A stretch of 64,000 nucleotides of DNA from Gaiellasilicea sp963705515. GTDB lineage: Bacteria > Actinomycetota > Thermoleophilia > Gaiellales > Gaiellaceae. This document shows, one piece after another, positions 1 through 7,333 of this stretch. A program made the position numbers and the translations under genes. Positions within the stretch are counted from its first letter, which is position 1, and each line of letters opens with the position of its first letter. The notes beneath the pieces are model-generated. The model was not told the origin of the DNA. It did no database searches and saw only the letters and a list, made by a program, of their open reading frames with translations. The DNA lies in contig CAVPJV010000009.1 of the NCBI GenBank assembly GCA_963705515.1, forward strand, positions 186,001 through 250,000. Reading direction: 5' to 3'.

Positions 1-17
1 CGAATCGAGATCGAGGT

Positions 18-557
18 CTAGGGGCGTGCTCCGCAGGCACGGCCGACGCCGACCCGCACGGTCGTGCTCATCCCGCCGACGGTGACGAGCAAAGGCACGC
101 AGTCGCCTTTCGCCCGCAGGTGGAATCCGCCCGAGTACGAGTTCCACACCCCGGCGGGCGAGCCGCCGCACGGCGCGAAGCGCAGCGCGCTCGCAGCACG
201 GCTCGTGCCCCACGAGATCGCAACGCGGTCACGCCAGCCCTCGGGGACGCTGACGCTCACCATCGAGGTGCCGGCGCGGATGGCGATCCCGGCGTTGCGG
301 TAGTAGCGCCAGTGCGGGTCGCGCGTCGTCGTCGAGCCGTGGTCGAGGTGGCGGGCGCCGGGAACGGAGACGGCGCCGAGCAGGACGCGGAAGCCGTCCA
401 CCGCACCGGAGCGGGCCCGCAGGACGATCCGGTCGCAACCGACGGTCGGTTCGGCCGAAGGACGGGTCCGCGCGTTCGCCCCGGTGACCAGTGCGCCCAG
501 GAGGACGAGCGAGATCGCGAGCGTGGCGAGCCGGAGGTGCCGCATCAGGCACTCCAT
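18..557 (-). CDS. Secreted hypothetical protein
   Basis: I do not recognise a family. The ATG at 557 gives a 179-residue protein that opens with a basic n-region and a hydrophobic stretch ending near ALVTGANA, a classical signal peptide, so it should be exported. A TTG 27 nt upstream and an ATG 12 nt downstream are alternative starts. The mature part is about 145 residues, rich in Gly, Val and Arg, with three cysteines (CDRIV, APCGG, GDCVP) plus CGA near the end that could form disulfides. It looks like a small beta-rich extracellular domain. It lies downstream of the amine oxidase on the same strand, separated by a stem-loop, so it is probably a separate unit. Confidence 0.6.
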   Translation of the reverse strand: MECLMRHLRLATLAISLVLLGALVTGANARTRPSAEPTVGCDRIVLRARSGAVDGFRVLLGAVSVPGARHLDHGSTTTRDPHWRYYRNAGIAIRAGTSMVSVSVPEGWRDRVAISWGTSRAASALRFAPCGGSPAGVWNSYSGGFHLRAKGDCVPLLVTVGGMSTTVRVGVGRACGARP

Positions 558-609
558 GGTGAACCTCGTCCGCTGGTTGGACAACTAGCCGACGGTTCGG
601 GCTTCGGGA

Positions 610-641
610 TCAGGCGCCAGCGGGCGGGCCGCGGCGCCTGA
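610..641 (-). terminator. Stem-loop between amine oxidase and secreted protein
   Basis: A perfect 9-bp inverted repeat (TCAGGCGCC and GGCGCCTGA) with a 14-nt loop lies 29 bases beyond the stop codon of the amine oxidase gene. There is no T-run, so it may be a weak or factor-assisted terminator. Confidence 0.4.
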
Positions 642-669
642 CCCCGAGTCTTCTGAAGCCGGCCCTGGC

Positions 670-2565
670 TTACGGCGCGTCCAGGGCCGGGTTCGCGTCG
701 AAGAAGCCGTGTGGCCGCAGCGAGAAGCCGATCGAGGCGGTCGGCATCACCGGGTAGTCCTCGACGGTCGTCGCGTGCGTAAAGCCCGCCGTGTACCAGA
801 CGACGAGGTCGCGCCCGTCGACGCTCTGGTGGTCGGCGATGTACTTCGTCAGCCCTTCGCCCGGCGGGCTCTGGTTCGGGTAGTCGCCCGGGGCGTACAG
901 CTCGGCGCCGTCGCGGAAGCGAGTGACCCAGAGCGGGTGCTGCGCGAACGGCGCCCGCTGGAGTGGCCCGAAGTCCGGTTGCGAGTAGGGGCTGCTGTTC
1001 GCACCCGGCACGAGCTCGTACGCGGTCGGGTGCCCGAGCGCGTTCTCGCGGGTCGTGCTCTCGACCGCCCAGTGCCGGTTGGTGGCCGCGTTCAGGTCGC
1101 GGAATCCCTCAGCCGTCAGCTCGGTCTCGTCGACCACGAACGCGTTGCCGCCGGTGTTGGCGACGCTGTGCGTGTTTTCCTCGACGAGCCGGTTGTTCGG
1201 GCCGTCGACGTCGAAGTCGATCCGGAAGTTGAAGAAGTGCTGGTGCATGGGCGCGGCGATGTTCGGCGCGACCGAGGTGCCGAACTGATCCCCCTCGGCC
1301 ACGTTGCGGACGCCGCGGTTCAAGGTGGTCCCGGTCGAGCCGGCGAACACGTCGATGCCGCCGTCCATCCGGAACACGTACTCGTTCGTGTAGGTGTAGT
1401 TCCCGTTCGGATAGGCCGCGACCAGGACGAGCTCACGTGCGAAGTGAGCGTCCTTCTCGAAGGTGGTCGGGTCGGTCCGGTCCCAGAGGGACCCCGCATC
1501 GCGCTCGTACATCGCGACGGCGTGCGGCATGTCGTACGAGAACTCGCCTTCGCTCTCGAAGTCGAGCGGCGCGACCTCGTCGATGAAGACGGCGTTCTCC
1601 GGCACGTCGACGTTCTTCGCCTGGACCTCGGCGAGCTGGCCGAGGTTGTACTCGCCGATGTCCTGCGCTGCTCGCCAGGACCAGAGCGGATCCGGGATCG
1701 CGTACGGAACGTAGATCTCGTTCAGCGAGAGACGGTGGATGATCGACCTCACGACGCCGTTCTGCTCGTAGCCGATCTGGTAGAGGACGAGTCCTTCGCG
1801 CTGGCTGTAGCCGACACGAAGGTGCCAGCCCTGCCACTCGACCTCGTTGCCGGTGAGCTTGAAGCTGGGTCCGTTCGGTTGGGTCACGCGCAGCGGCTTC
1901 AAGCCGGTCCGCGTCGTCCCGGCATTGCCCGAGATCGTCTTGTTGACGGGGCGAATGCCGCTGTCGAGCACCTCGACGACCTTCAGGCGGTTCATGTCGA
2001 TGGTGACGATCACCCCTTCGATCGGGCGGTCGTACGGGTTCGGCAGGGCGCCCTGGAAGAACGAAAGCGCGCGCAGCAGCCGCGTTCCCGCAGGAACGCC
2101 AGGCACGGTGACGTCGCCGACGCCCCAGCCGCTGTCGAGGTAGACGTCGTCCGGGTCGATCCCGCGGTCGCGCATCGCCTTCTTCCAGCGCGGGTCCGCA
2201 CGCACGAGCGCCTCCACGTCTGCGTACTCGGTCGCGAACACCGGCGGCTGGAAGCCCGGGCGCTGCACCCAGGACACGAGCTTCTGCGTGCGGAGGTCGA
2301 CGACAGCCTCATAGAGCTTGTTCGTCGGCCGGTCGAAGACGTTGACGAACGCCTGTCGCGAGAACGGTTTACCCGGCGACCAGGCTGCAAGCTCGCTCTT
2401 CGTCGGCTCCTTCAGGTTGAGGGTGGGGAAGAACCCGCCCGCGGGATACTTGGGCGAGGCCTGGACGACCTCGTAGACGGTGGCGATCTCCGCCGCGCTC
2501 AGCGGATCGAGCGGGGCCGGCGACACCGCGGCCGCGGGCGCACCGGACGACGGCCTCGCGCTCAC
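670..2565 (-). CDS. Copper amine oxidase (primary amine oxidase), leader interrupted by TAG
   Basis: Copper/topaquinone amine oxidase oxidises primary amines to aldehydes with release of ammonia and hydrogen peroxide. Counting from the GTG at 2565 (631 residues), the family landmarks are present: VPY-x3-DP and the catalytic-base Asp302 in QDIGEYNLG; the topaquinone tyrosine Tyr390 in GNYTYTNEY; copper ligands His441 and His443 in HQHF; and third ligand His597 before EDYPVMP. The usual Asp/Glu after the cofactor tyrosine is Thr here. The GTG start gives no signal peptide. In the same frame upstream there is a good ribosome site and an ATG at 2652, but codon 8 (2631-2629) is TAG. Reading through gives an arginine-rich n-region and a hydrophobic core typical of a signal peptide. 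The gene is therefore either hit by a nonsense change or mis-sequenced. Confidence 0.88.
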   Translation of the reverse strand: MSARPSSGAPAAAVSPAPLDPLSAAEIATVYEVVQASPKYPAGGFFPTLNLKEPTKSELAAWSPGKPFSRQAFVNVFDRPTNKLYEAVVDLRTQKLVSWVQRPGFQPPVFATEYADVEALVRADPRWKKAMRDRGIDPDDVYLDSGWGVGDVTVPGVPAGTRLLRALSFFQGALPNPYDRPIEGVIVTIDMNRLKVVEVLDSGIRPVNKTISGNAGTTRTGLKPLRVTQPNGPSFKLTGNEVEWQGWHLRVGYSQREGLVLYQIGYEQNGVVRSIIHRLSLNEIYVPYAIPDPLWSWRAAQDIGEYNLGQLAEVQAKNVDVPENAVFIDEVAPLDFESEGEFSYDMPHAVAMYERDAGSLWDRTDPTTFEKDAHFARELVLVAAYPNGNYTYTNEYVFRMDGGIDVFAGSTGTTLNRGVRNVAEGDQFGTSVAPNIAAPMHQHFFNFRIDFDVDGPNNRLVEENTHSVANTGGNAFVVDETELTAEGFRDLNAATNRHWAVESTTRENALGHPTAYELVPGANSSPYSQPDFGPLQRAPFAQHPLWVTRFRDGAELYAPGDYPNQSPPGEGLTKYIADHQSVDGRDLVVWYTAGFTHATTVEDYPVMPTASIGFSLRPHGFFDANPALDAP

Positions 2566-2843
2566 GACGCCGAGCGCGATCAGGCCGAGGACGAGCAGTG
2601 CGAGAACAGACGGAAGTGGGGAACGACGCTATCCCCAGCGGCGGAGCGACATGCGGACCTCCTGATCGAGGATGGCCGACGCCGAGCGGGCGGCACGCTG
2701 GCAAGTTGCGCAGTTCGACCTCGCGGCCTCGCGCTTCGGTTGGCCCCGCACCGAGTCTCCCGCACCCGCCGCAGGCCCGTCAAGCAGCCGATGCCGGCTT
2801 CACATCGGAGCGCGACAAAGCACTCCAGGTGCAGGTTCTTTGC

Positions 2844-2871
2844 TTGACAATGGGACGAGGTCTGACAGACT
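2844..2871 (+). promoter_or_regulatory. Sigma70-type promoter
   Basis: TTGACA at 2844-2849, a 16-nt spacer and CAGACT at 2866-2871 fit a housekeeping promoter 38 bases before the start of the small protein at 2909. Confidence 0.5.
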
Positions 2872-2908
2872 CCCCTGCCCCGCACGCCCGATGCCTTGAG
2901 AGGAGTCG

Positions 2909-3097
2909 ATGGACGAGAAGACCCACACTCGTGAGCAAACCTTTCCGGCTGTCGTTCAGCTGCTGGGCGACGGCCTCTGGCACGACCGCGACGATCTCTC
3001 CGCCGTGACGACGTTCCCCAACGAGTGGCTCGAGGAGCTCGAGCGGGAAGGCTTCGCCCTGGAGCGTGAGGGCGAGCGCGTGCGGCTCGTCGCCTGA
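2909..3097 (+). CDS. Small winged-helix-like protein
   Basis: A 62-residue protein with a strong ribosome site (GAGAGGAG, 7 nt upstream) and its own promoter. The pattern LLGDGLWHDRDDL, then EWLEELEREGFALERE, then RVRLV resembles a compact winged-helix DNA-binding fold: helix, recognition helix ending in a Glu-rich segment, short beta wing. No known family can be named from sequence alone. A structural or regulatory role is inference. It precedes the CYTH-like gene by 76 nt and could be co-transcribed with it. Confidence 0.6.
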   Translation: MDEKTHTREQTFPAVVQLLGDGLWHDRDDLSAVTTFPNEWLEELEREGFALEREGERVRLVA

Positions 3098-3173
3098 ATC
3101 ACCCGCTTCGGACGAGGCAGCCGCGGGTCGGGCTGCTCATCCTGAACTGACCCCTATTGAGAAGGGAGTGGCC

Positions 3174-3962
3174 ATGGCGGCATCGGTCGAAGTGCCAGGT
3201 CCCTTGCTGAGCGACGAGCAGCGCCAGGAGCTCCACACGCTGATCGAAGGCGCGGATAGCGTCGAGCTGAAGCTGACCGTCCCCGAGGAGGACCAGCGTT
3301 CGACGGTTCAGGCGCTCGGCCTCGATCCGCTGCAGGCGGAGATTCGCCAGGTGTTCTTCCTCGACACACCGGAGCTCTCGCTCGACCAGAGCGGTCTCGT
3401 CGTGCGCGCCAGGCGTTCGCAGAAGAAGGGAGACGACTCGGTCGTGAAGCTGCGGCCGGTGGTGCCGTCGGAGCTGCCCCGCTCGATTCGCCGAGCGCCG
3501 TCCTTCTCGATCGAGGTCGACGCCTCGCCGAGCGGCTTCGTCTGCTCCGGCTCGATGAAAGGTGTCCCGGTGACGGGCCATGTCCACCGGGCGGTGGCCG
3601 GGAAGCGACCGCTTCGCAAGCTGTTCTCCAAGGACCAGCGGGCTCTGTTCGCGGCCCACGCCCCCGACGGGATCGGGCTCGACGACCTTTCGATTCTCGG
3701 CCCGATCTTCGTCCTCAAGCTGAAGTACGCACCCGATGGTTTCGGGCGGAGGATGGTCGTGGAGATGTGGCTCTATCCGGATGGGTCACGGATCCTCGAG
3801 CTCTCGACGAAGTGCCTGCCGAAGGAGGCCTTCGACGTGGCCGCCGAGGCCCGTGGCTTCCTCGCGGGGAAAGGTGTGAACCTCGGGGGCGAGCAGCAGA
3901 CGAAGACCCGAACCGCGCTCGAGTTCTTCGCCAAGAGCGGCGAGCGCGTCGGCGCGGCCTGA
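3174..3962 (+). CDS. CYTH-like domain protein
   Basis: The ATG at 3174 follows a good ribosome site (GAAGGGAG); 262 residues. The N-terminal half has CYTH (triphosphate tunnel) features: an acidic/basic strand VELKLTVPE, a strand FFLDTPELSLDQSGLVVRAR, and VVKLRPV. These are the hallmark places for ExExK-like and Arg/Lys ligands of triphosphate or polyphosphate. The first motif is reduced (ELK), so activity is not assured. The family handles triphosphorylated or polyphosphate substrates. A SixA-type phosphatase gene starts 14 nt downstream, and CYTH, CHAD and SixA genes often cluster with polyphosphate metabolism. The exact substrate is unknown. Confidence 0.65.
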   Translation: MAASVEVPGPLLSDEQRQELHTLIEGADSVELKLTVPEEDQRSTVQALGLDPLQAEIRQVFFLDTPELSLDQSGLVVRARRSQKKGDDSVVKLRPVVPSELPRSIRRAPSFSIEVDASPSGFVCSGSMKGVPVTGHVHRAVAGKRPLRKLFSKDQRALFAAHAPDGIGLDDLSILGPIFVLKLKYAPDGFGRRMVVEMWLYPDGSRILELSTKCLPKEAFDVAAEARGFLAGKGVNLGGEQQTKTRTALEFFAKSGERVGAA

Positions 3963-3975
3963 CGCGGCTGCGGGC

Positions 3976-4497
3976 ATGGCTGGTCCCGATGGCGGTTTCG
4001 CCCTGTACCTCGTCCGTCACGCGTTCGCGTCGCACGCGGATCCTGCCCGCTGGCCTGACGACGCCGATCGGCCCCTGACCGACGAGGGCACGGCCCGCTT
4101 TCGCGACGCAGCACGCGGCCTGCGCCGGATCGTCCCGACCGTCGACCTGGTGCTCTCGAGCGGCTTCGCGCGCGCCTGGCAGACCGCGGAGCTGCTCCAT
4201 GACGCCGCCGGCTGGCCGGCGCCCGAGAAGTGCCCCGAGCTCGAAGCCGCGCAGCCCCCGTCGGCGGTCATCGAGGTGCTGCGGCGACAGACGGTGGGCT
4301 CAGTCGCAGTCGTCGGGCACGAGCCCGATCTCTCCAGACTGGCGTCGCTCCTCTGCATCGGCAGTGAGGACGCGTTGCAGATCGAGTTCAAGAAGGGCGC
4401 CGTGGTGTCGCTCTCCTTCGCAGGTGCCGTCGAGCCAGGGCGGGGCCATCTGCGCTGGGTCGTGCCGCCGAAGGTCCTCCGCAAGCTCGACCGCTGA
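3976..4497 (+). CDS. SixA-like histidine phosphatase
   Basis: A histidine phosphatase superfamily protein of 173 residues, the size of SixA. It has the RHG-type motif as LVRHA near residue 12, a conserved Arg in SSGFARAWQTAELL, and the second catalytic histidine in VVGHEPDLSRL. SixA-family enzymes remove phosphate from phosphohistidine on phosphorelay or PTS-type proteins. It is probably co-transcribed with the CYTH-like gene 14 nt upstream. No ribosome site is obvious apart from a weak GCGGG stretch. A broader phosphomonoesterase role is possible. Confidence 0.8.
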   Translation: MAGPDGGFALYLVRHAFASHADPARWPDDADRPLTDEGTARFRDAARGLRRIVPTVDLVLSSGFARAWQTAELLHDAAGWPAPEKCPELEAAQPPSAVIEVLRRQTVGSVAVVGHEPDLSRLASLLCIGSEDALQIEFKKGAVVSLSFAGAVEPGRGHLRWVVPPKVLRKLDR

Positions 4498-4636
4498 TCG
4501 GACAGACGTTCACCTCAATGCCACCCAAGGTTCACAAGCGCGCAACCCATCCGGAGCCTCGAGTCTGAGAGCGTGGTGACGCGAAGCGCTCTGACGGCGT
4601 GAAGCGCACGGGCTCGCCTTGACCCGCCGAGCCCGA

Positions 4637-4678
4637 CGGAGCGGCGGCCGGCCGAGCCCGAAGCCCGCCGCCGCTCCG
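4637..4678. terminator. Inverted repeat between convergent genes
   Basis: A 12-bp perfect stem (CGGAGCGGCGGC pairing with GCCGCCGCTCCG) with an 18-nt loop lies between the convergent sixA-like and VOC genes. No T-run is present; a bidirectional terminator is likely but not proven. The rest of 4498-4704 shows nothing else. Confidence 0.45.
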
Positions 4679-4704
4679 CCCTCCCGACGAGCTTGCGGCC
4701 GCCC

Positions 4705-5166
4705 TCAGCTCTCTTCGGGGTTGTGGCAGACGGCCTCGAGCTTGATGCCATGAGGATCGAGCCAGTAGGTCGCAAAGCAGTGCGGCCCGTACTGAGGGAA
4801 CTCGCCGGGCTCGTCCAGGATGGTGGCGTCGCGTGCACGGGCCCACTCGTGCGCTTCGCGAACGACCGCGCGGCTCGCGACCAGGAACGCGAGGTGGTGA
4901 AGACCCGTCTGGCGGCGTGAATACGTGGTCTGCTCCTCTGCCTGGTAGAAGAAGAGCTGTGTGCCCTGTGCACCGTCAGGCCCGTAGTTGAGCGGTCCTC
5001 CGGGGCCTGTGTCGAACCATTCGCGCAGGCCGAGGACGGACATCAGGTCGTCGTAGTACTCCTTGGCCGCAACGAGATCCGGAACGCCGATGCCGATGTG
5101 GTCGATGAATCCTGTCCCCGGCAAGGTCACCTCCAACGTCGTCGGGAATCGATCCTTTGGCGTCAA
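4705..5166 (-). CDS. VOC family (glyoxalase/dioxygenase fold) protein
   Basis: A 153-residue single-domain vicinal-oxygen-chelate protein. The fold is visible as FIDHIGIGVPDL, then YYDDLMSVLGL, then LHHLAFLV, then YATYWLDPHGIKLEAV-like elements. Candidate metal ligands are the His of DHIG, the His of LHHLAF and the Glu of KLEAV. Family members include lyases, dioxygenases and resistance proteins, so the substrate cannot be told. It starts with TTG at 5166, preceded by TACGAT 8 nt upstream, which suggests a leaderless mRNA. Confidence 0.8.
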   Translation of the reverse strand: MTPKDRFPTTLEVTLPGTGFIDHIGIGVPDLVAAKEYYDDLMSVLGLREWFDTGPGGPLNYGPDGAQGTQLFFYQAEEQTTYSRRQTGLHHLAFLVASRAVVREAHEWARARDATILDEPGEFPQYGPHCFATYWLDPHGIKLEAVCHNPEES

Positions 5167-5252
5167 CGGACGAGATCGTAGGTCGTGGGCCTCGAGGGGC
5201 GCGCGTATCGTCGGAGGAGTGAGCGGAAGGGCAGCAACGCGCAGCGGTCGCG

Positions 5253-5258
5253 TACCGT
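5253..5258 (+). promoter_or_regulatory. -10 hexamer of the redox operon
   Basis: TACCGT lies 6 nt before a GTG at 5265. The transcript would begin near this GTG and carry the sequence AAGGAGAG just before the ATG at 5283, which supports 5283 as the real start. Confidence 0.45.
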
Positions 5259-5282
5259 AGCCCCGTGAGAAAGGAGAGGGAG

Positions 5283-5573
5283 ATGCCGACCTGCACTCAC
5301 CTCAACCAGATCAAGGTGACCGAGTTGCCGGCCTCGATTGCAGGCTGCGAGGAGTGCCTGAAGATGGGCAGCCGGTGGCTTCACCTGCGGATGTGCATGA
5401 GCTGCGGGAAGATCGGCTGCTGCGATTCGTCGCCGAACAAGCACGCGAGTCGCCACGCGCGCGAGGACGGTCACCCAGTCGCGCGCTCGGCAGAGCCCGG
5501 CGAGAATTGGAGCTGGTGCTACGTGGACGAGGTGGAACTCGTCGTCGCCCCGCCCGTGAGAGGAGGATCCTGA
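5283..5573 (+). CDS. UBP-type zinc finger protein
   Basis: A 96-residue protein made almost entirely of a UBP-type zinc finger. It has CTHL, CEEC, HLRMCMSCGKIGCCDSS, then NKHASRHAREDGHP, giving the Cys/His ligand set. In eukaryotes this fold binds the ubiquitin C-terminus. Bacterial stand-alone versions are common in actinobacteria and their ligand is not established. The stop codon overlaps the next start (TGATG), so it is translationally coupled to the molybdenum protein, which suggests a role tied to that redox operon. Confidence 0.85.
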   Translation: MPTCTHLNQIKVTELPASIAGCEECLKMGSRWLHLRMCMSCGKIGCCDSSPNKHASRHAREDGHPVARSAEPGENWSWCYVDEVELVVAPPVRGGS

Positions 5574-6172
5574 TGCCCGTCTCCCGTGATTTCCGCGGCC
5601 GCCGCAAGCACGAGGAAGAGCCGGACCGGCTGCCGCCGGGGCAGTACGTGACCGACGACTTCCCTGTTCTTTCCGCTGGCCCGACACCCCATACGCCGCT
5701 CGAGCAGTGGACGTTCTCCATCGTCAACGGCGACGAGAGGACGAGCTGGAGCTGGGCTGAGCTCGCCGCACTTCCGAGCGAGACGCTCACCAAGGACATC
5801 CACTGCGTGACCCGCTGGTCGAGGTTCGACACGACGTGGGAGGGCGTATCGCTCGACACGCTGCTCGAGTCGGTCGATCACGACGCCCCATACATCATCG
5901 CTTTCTGCGACGGCGGCTACACCACGAATCTTCCGATCGAGGACGTCACCGGCGGGAAGGCATGGGTCGCGTTCGGCTACGACGGGGAGCCGCTCGACCC
6001 CGAGCACGGCGGTCCCGCACGGCTGCTCGTCCCGCATCTGTACTTCTGGAAGAGCGCGAAGTGGGTTCGCGGGCTCGAGTTGCGCGACGAGGATGAGCCC
6101 GGCTTCTGGGAGACCTACGGCTACCACATGTACGGAGATCCATGGCTGGAGCAGCGGTACTCCGGAGACTGA
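5573..6172 (+). CDS. Sulfite-oxidase-like molybdopterin oxidoreductase
   Basis: A 199-residue protein of the sulfite oxidase/YedY-type Mo-cofactor fold. The ATG at 5573 has an AGGAGG ribosome site. The molybdenum-ligating cysteine is Cys78 in KDIHCVTRWS, and the domain continues with WEGVSLDTLL, FCDGGYTTNLP and HLYFWKSAKWVRG, all family landmarks. There is no signal peptide or Tat motif, so it is probably cytoplasmic. It overlaps the flavin reductase gene downstream by 31 nt, and the two probably form an electron-transfer pair. The physiological substrate is unknown. Confidence 0.88.
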   Translation: MPVSRDFRGRRKHEEEPDRLPPGQYVTDDFPVLSAGPTPHTPLEQWTFSIVNGDERTSWSWAELAALPSETLTKDIHCVTRWSRFDTTWEGVSLDTLLESVDHDAPYIIAFCDGGYTTNLPIEDVTGGKAWVAFGYDGEPLDPEHGGPARLLVPHLYFWKSAKWVRGLELRDEDEPGFWETYGYHMYGDPWLEQRYSGD

Positions 6173-6885
6173 GCTGGCAGCTCGGGATCGTCGTCGAGGT
6201 CGTCGACGAGACGCCGAGCGTGCGAACCGTGGTCCTCGATCTGGCCGACTGGCCGGAGCATCGCGCGGGCCAGCACGTCGACATTCGCCTCACCGCCGAG
6301 GACGGCTACCGAGCCGAACGCGCGTATTCGATCGCGTCGGCACCCGGCGAGCCCGTGGCGATCACCGTGGAGCGGCTCGAGGACGGGGAGGTCTCGCCGT
6401 ACCTGACAGAGGTGCTGCGCGAAGGCGACGAGCTCGAGCTGCGCGGCCCGATCGGCGGCTACTTCGTCTGGGGACCGGAGGACGGCGGGCCGCTCTTGCT
6501 CGTCGCCGGCGGCTCCGGCATCGTGCCTTTCCGGGCGATGCTGAGACATCGACGGCGACTCGGAAGCGAGATCGCGACGCGACTGCTCTACTCGTCACGC
6601 ACTTTCGACGACGTCATCTACCGCGCCGAGCTCGACCAGACCGAACCCGCGCTCGAGGTTGTGCAGACGCTGACGCGAGCCCAGCCCGCTGGCTGGCGCG
6701 GCTACGCGCGCCGCGTCGATCAGGAAATGCTGCACGAGGTTGCCTGGCCCGCACACGAGACCCCGCTGGCGTTCGTCTGCGGACCGACGAGCTTCGTGGA
6801 GACCGTCGCCGATGTCCTCGTCGACCTCGGGTACGAAGCGGCGCGAGTCAAGACAGAGCGGTTCGGAGCGACCGGAGGCCGATGA
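6142..6885 (+). CDS. FAD/NAD(P)H oxidoreductase (ferredoxin reductase type)
   Basis: 247 residues. The flavin domain has RAYS (residues 60-63) for FAD binding and RGPIGGYF. The nucleotide domain has LLVAGGSGIVPFRAML and a CGPTSFVE motif. There is no C-terminal 2Fe-2S domain, so it should pass electrons directly to a partner, most simply the adjacent Mo protein. The start lies inside the end of the upstream gene and the stop overlaps the next start (ATGA), showing a tight operon. The NADH or NADPH preference cannot be read. Confidence 0.87.
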   Translation: MAGAAVLRRLSWQLGIVVEVVDETPSVRTVVLDLADWPEHRAGQHVDIRLTAEDGYRAERAYSIASAPGEPVAITVERLEDGEVSPYLTEVLREGDELELRGPIGGYFVWGPEDGGPLLLVAGGSGIVPFRAMLRHRRRLGSEIATRLLYSSRTFDDVIYRAELDQTEPALEVVQTLTRAQPAGWRGYARRVDQEMLHEVAWPAHETPLAFVCGPTSFVETVADVLVDLGYEAARVKTERFGATGGR

Positions 6886-7142
6886 TGGAAGCGCTCGACG
6901 GCAACGCCATCGCCGGCCTCCTGCAGGAGGTCTTCGGCCACGACATGACCACCGTTTCAGGCATTTGCGCCCACTGCGGTGACGAGCGGGTGCTCGCGGA
7001 ATGCAGGGTCTACATGCGTGCACCGGGCGTCGTCGTCCGCTGCCGAACATGCAACGCCGTGCTCGCCGTGCTCGTCGAAAAGAACGAGCTGCACTGCGTC
7101 GACCTCCAGGGACTCCGCGCGCTGCACGGTCACCTCGGCTGA
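6882..7142 (+). CDS. Zinc-ribbon protein, DUF6510 type
   Basis: An 86-residue protein with a central zinc ribbon: CAHCG, then CRVYM and CRTCNAVL. From memory of the family it matches DUF6510 proteins, which are found next to the same FAD reductase and sulfite-oxidase-like proteins in actinobacteria. The ATG overlaps the stop of the reductase, so it is part of the same operon. Its function is unknown. A role as a redox or assembly partner is inference from context. Confidence 0.75.
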   Translation: MMEALDGNAIAGLLQEVFGHDMTTVSGICAHCGDERVLAECRVYMRAPGVVVRCRTCNAVLAVLVEKNELHCVDLQGLRALHGHLG

Positions 7143-7182
7143 AGCAACCCGAAGCGGCTCGGCGGGGCGGGAAACGGCTTGC

Positions 7183-7188
7183 TACCGT
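7183..7188 (+). promoter_or_regulatory. -10 hexamer of tRNA-Pro
   Basis: TACCGT lies 11 nt before the tRNA 5' end, a normal position for a -10 box. No clear -35 is visible. Confidence 0.4.
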
Positions 7189-7199
7189 GCGCACCGTCG

Positions 7200-7274
7200 C
7201 GGGGCGTGGCGCAGCCTGGTTAGCGCGCTAGTCTGGGGGACTAGAGGTCCCGAGTTCGAATCTCGGCGCCCCGA
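7200..7274 (+). tRNA. tRNA-Pro (anticodon GGG)
   Basis: The cloverleaf is complete. Acceptor CGGGGCG pairs with CGCCCCG, the D arm is GCGC/GCGC, the anticodon stem is CTAGT/ACTAG with loop CTGGGGG (anticodon GGG), and the T arm is CCGAG/CTCGG with TTCGAAT. The discriminator base is A and CCA is not encoded. Its 3' half is repeated at 8703-8743, marking it as the attachment site of an integrated element. Confidence 0.95.
7231..7271 (+). repeat. Attachment-site repeat, tRNA copy
   Basis: From the anticodon arm to near the 3' end of tRNA-Pro. It matches 8703-8743 over 41 bp with one mismatch (T7261 versus G8733), the first 30 bp being identical. This is the usual footprint of a tRNA-targeting tyrosine recombinase. 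Confidence 0.8.
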
Positions 7275-7280
7275 CTGCAG

Positions 7281-7305
7281 AAAAGCCCCGCAAACCGGGG
7301 CTTTT
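7281..7305. terminator. Rho-independent terminator of tRNA-Pro
   Basis: AAAAGCCCCG, a 5-nt loop and CGGGGCTTTT form a perfect 10-bp stem ending in T residues, 6 nt after the tRNA. It could also end integrase transcription from the other strand. Confidence 0.85.
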
Positions 7306-7333
7306 CGTCTATCTCGGACTGTGCTCGCGGTCG

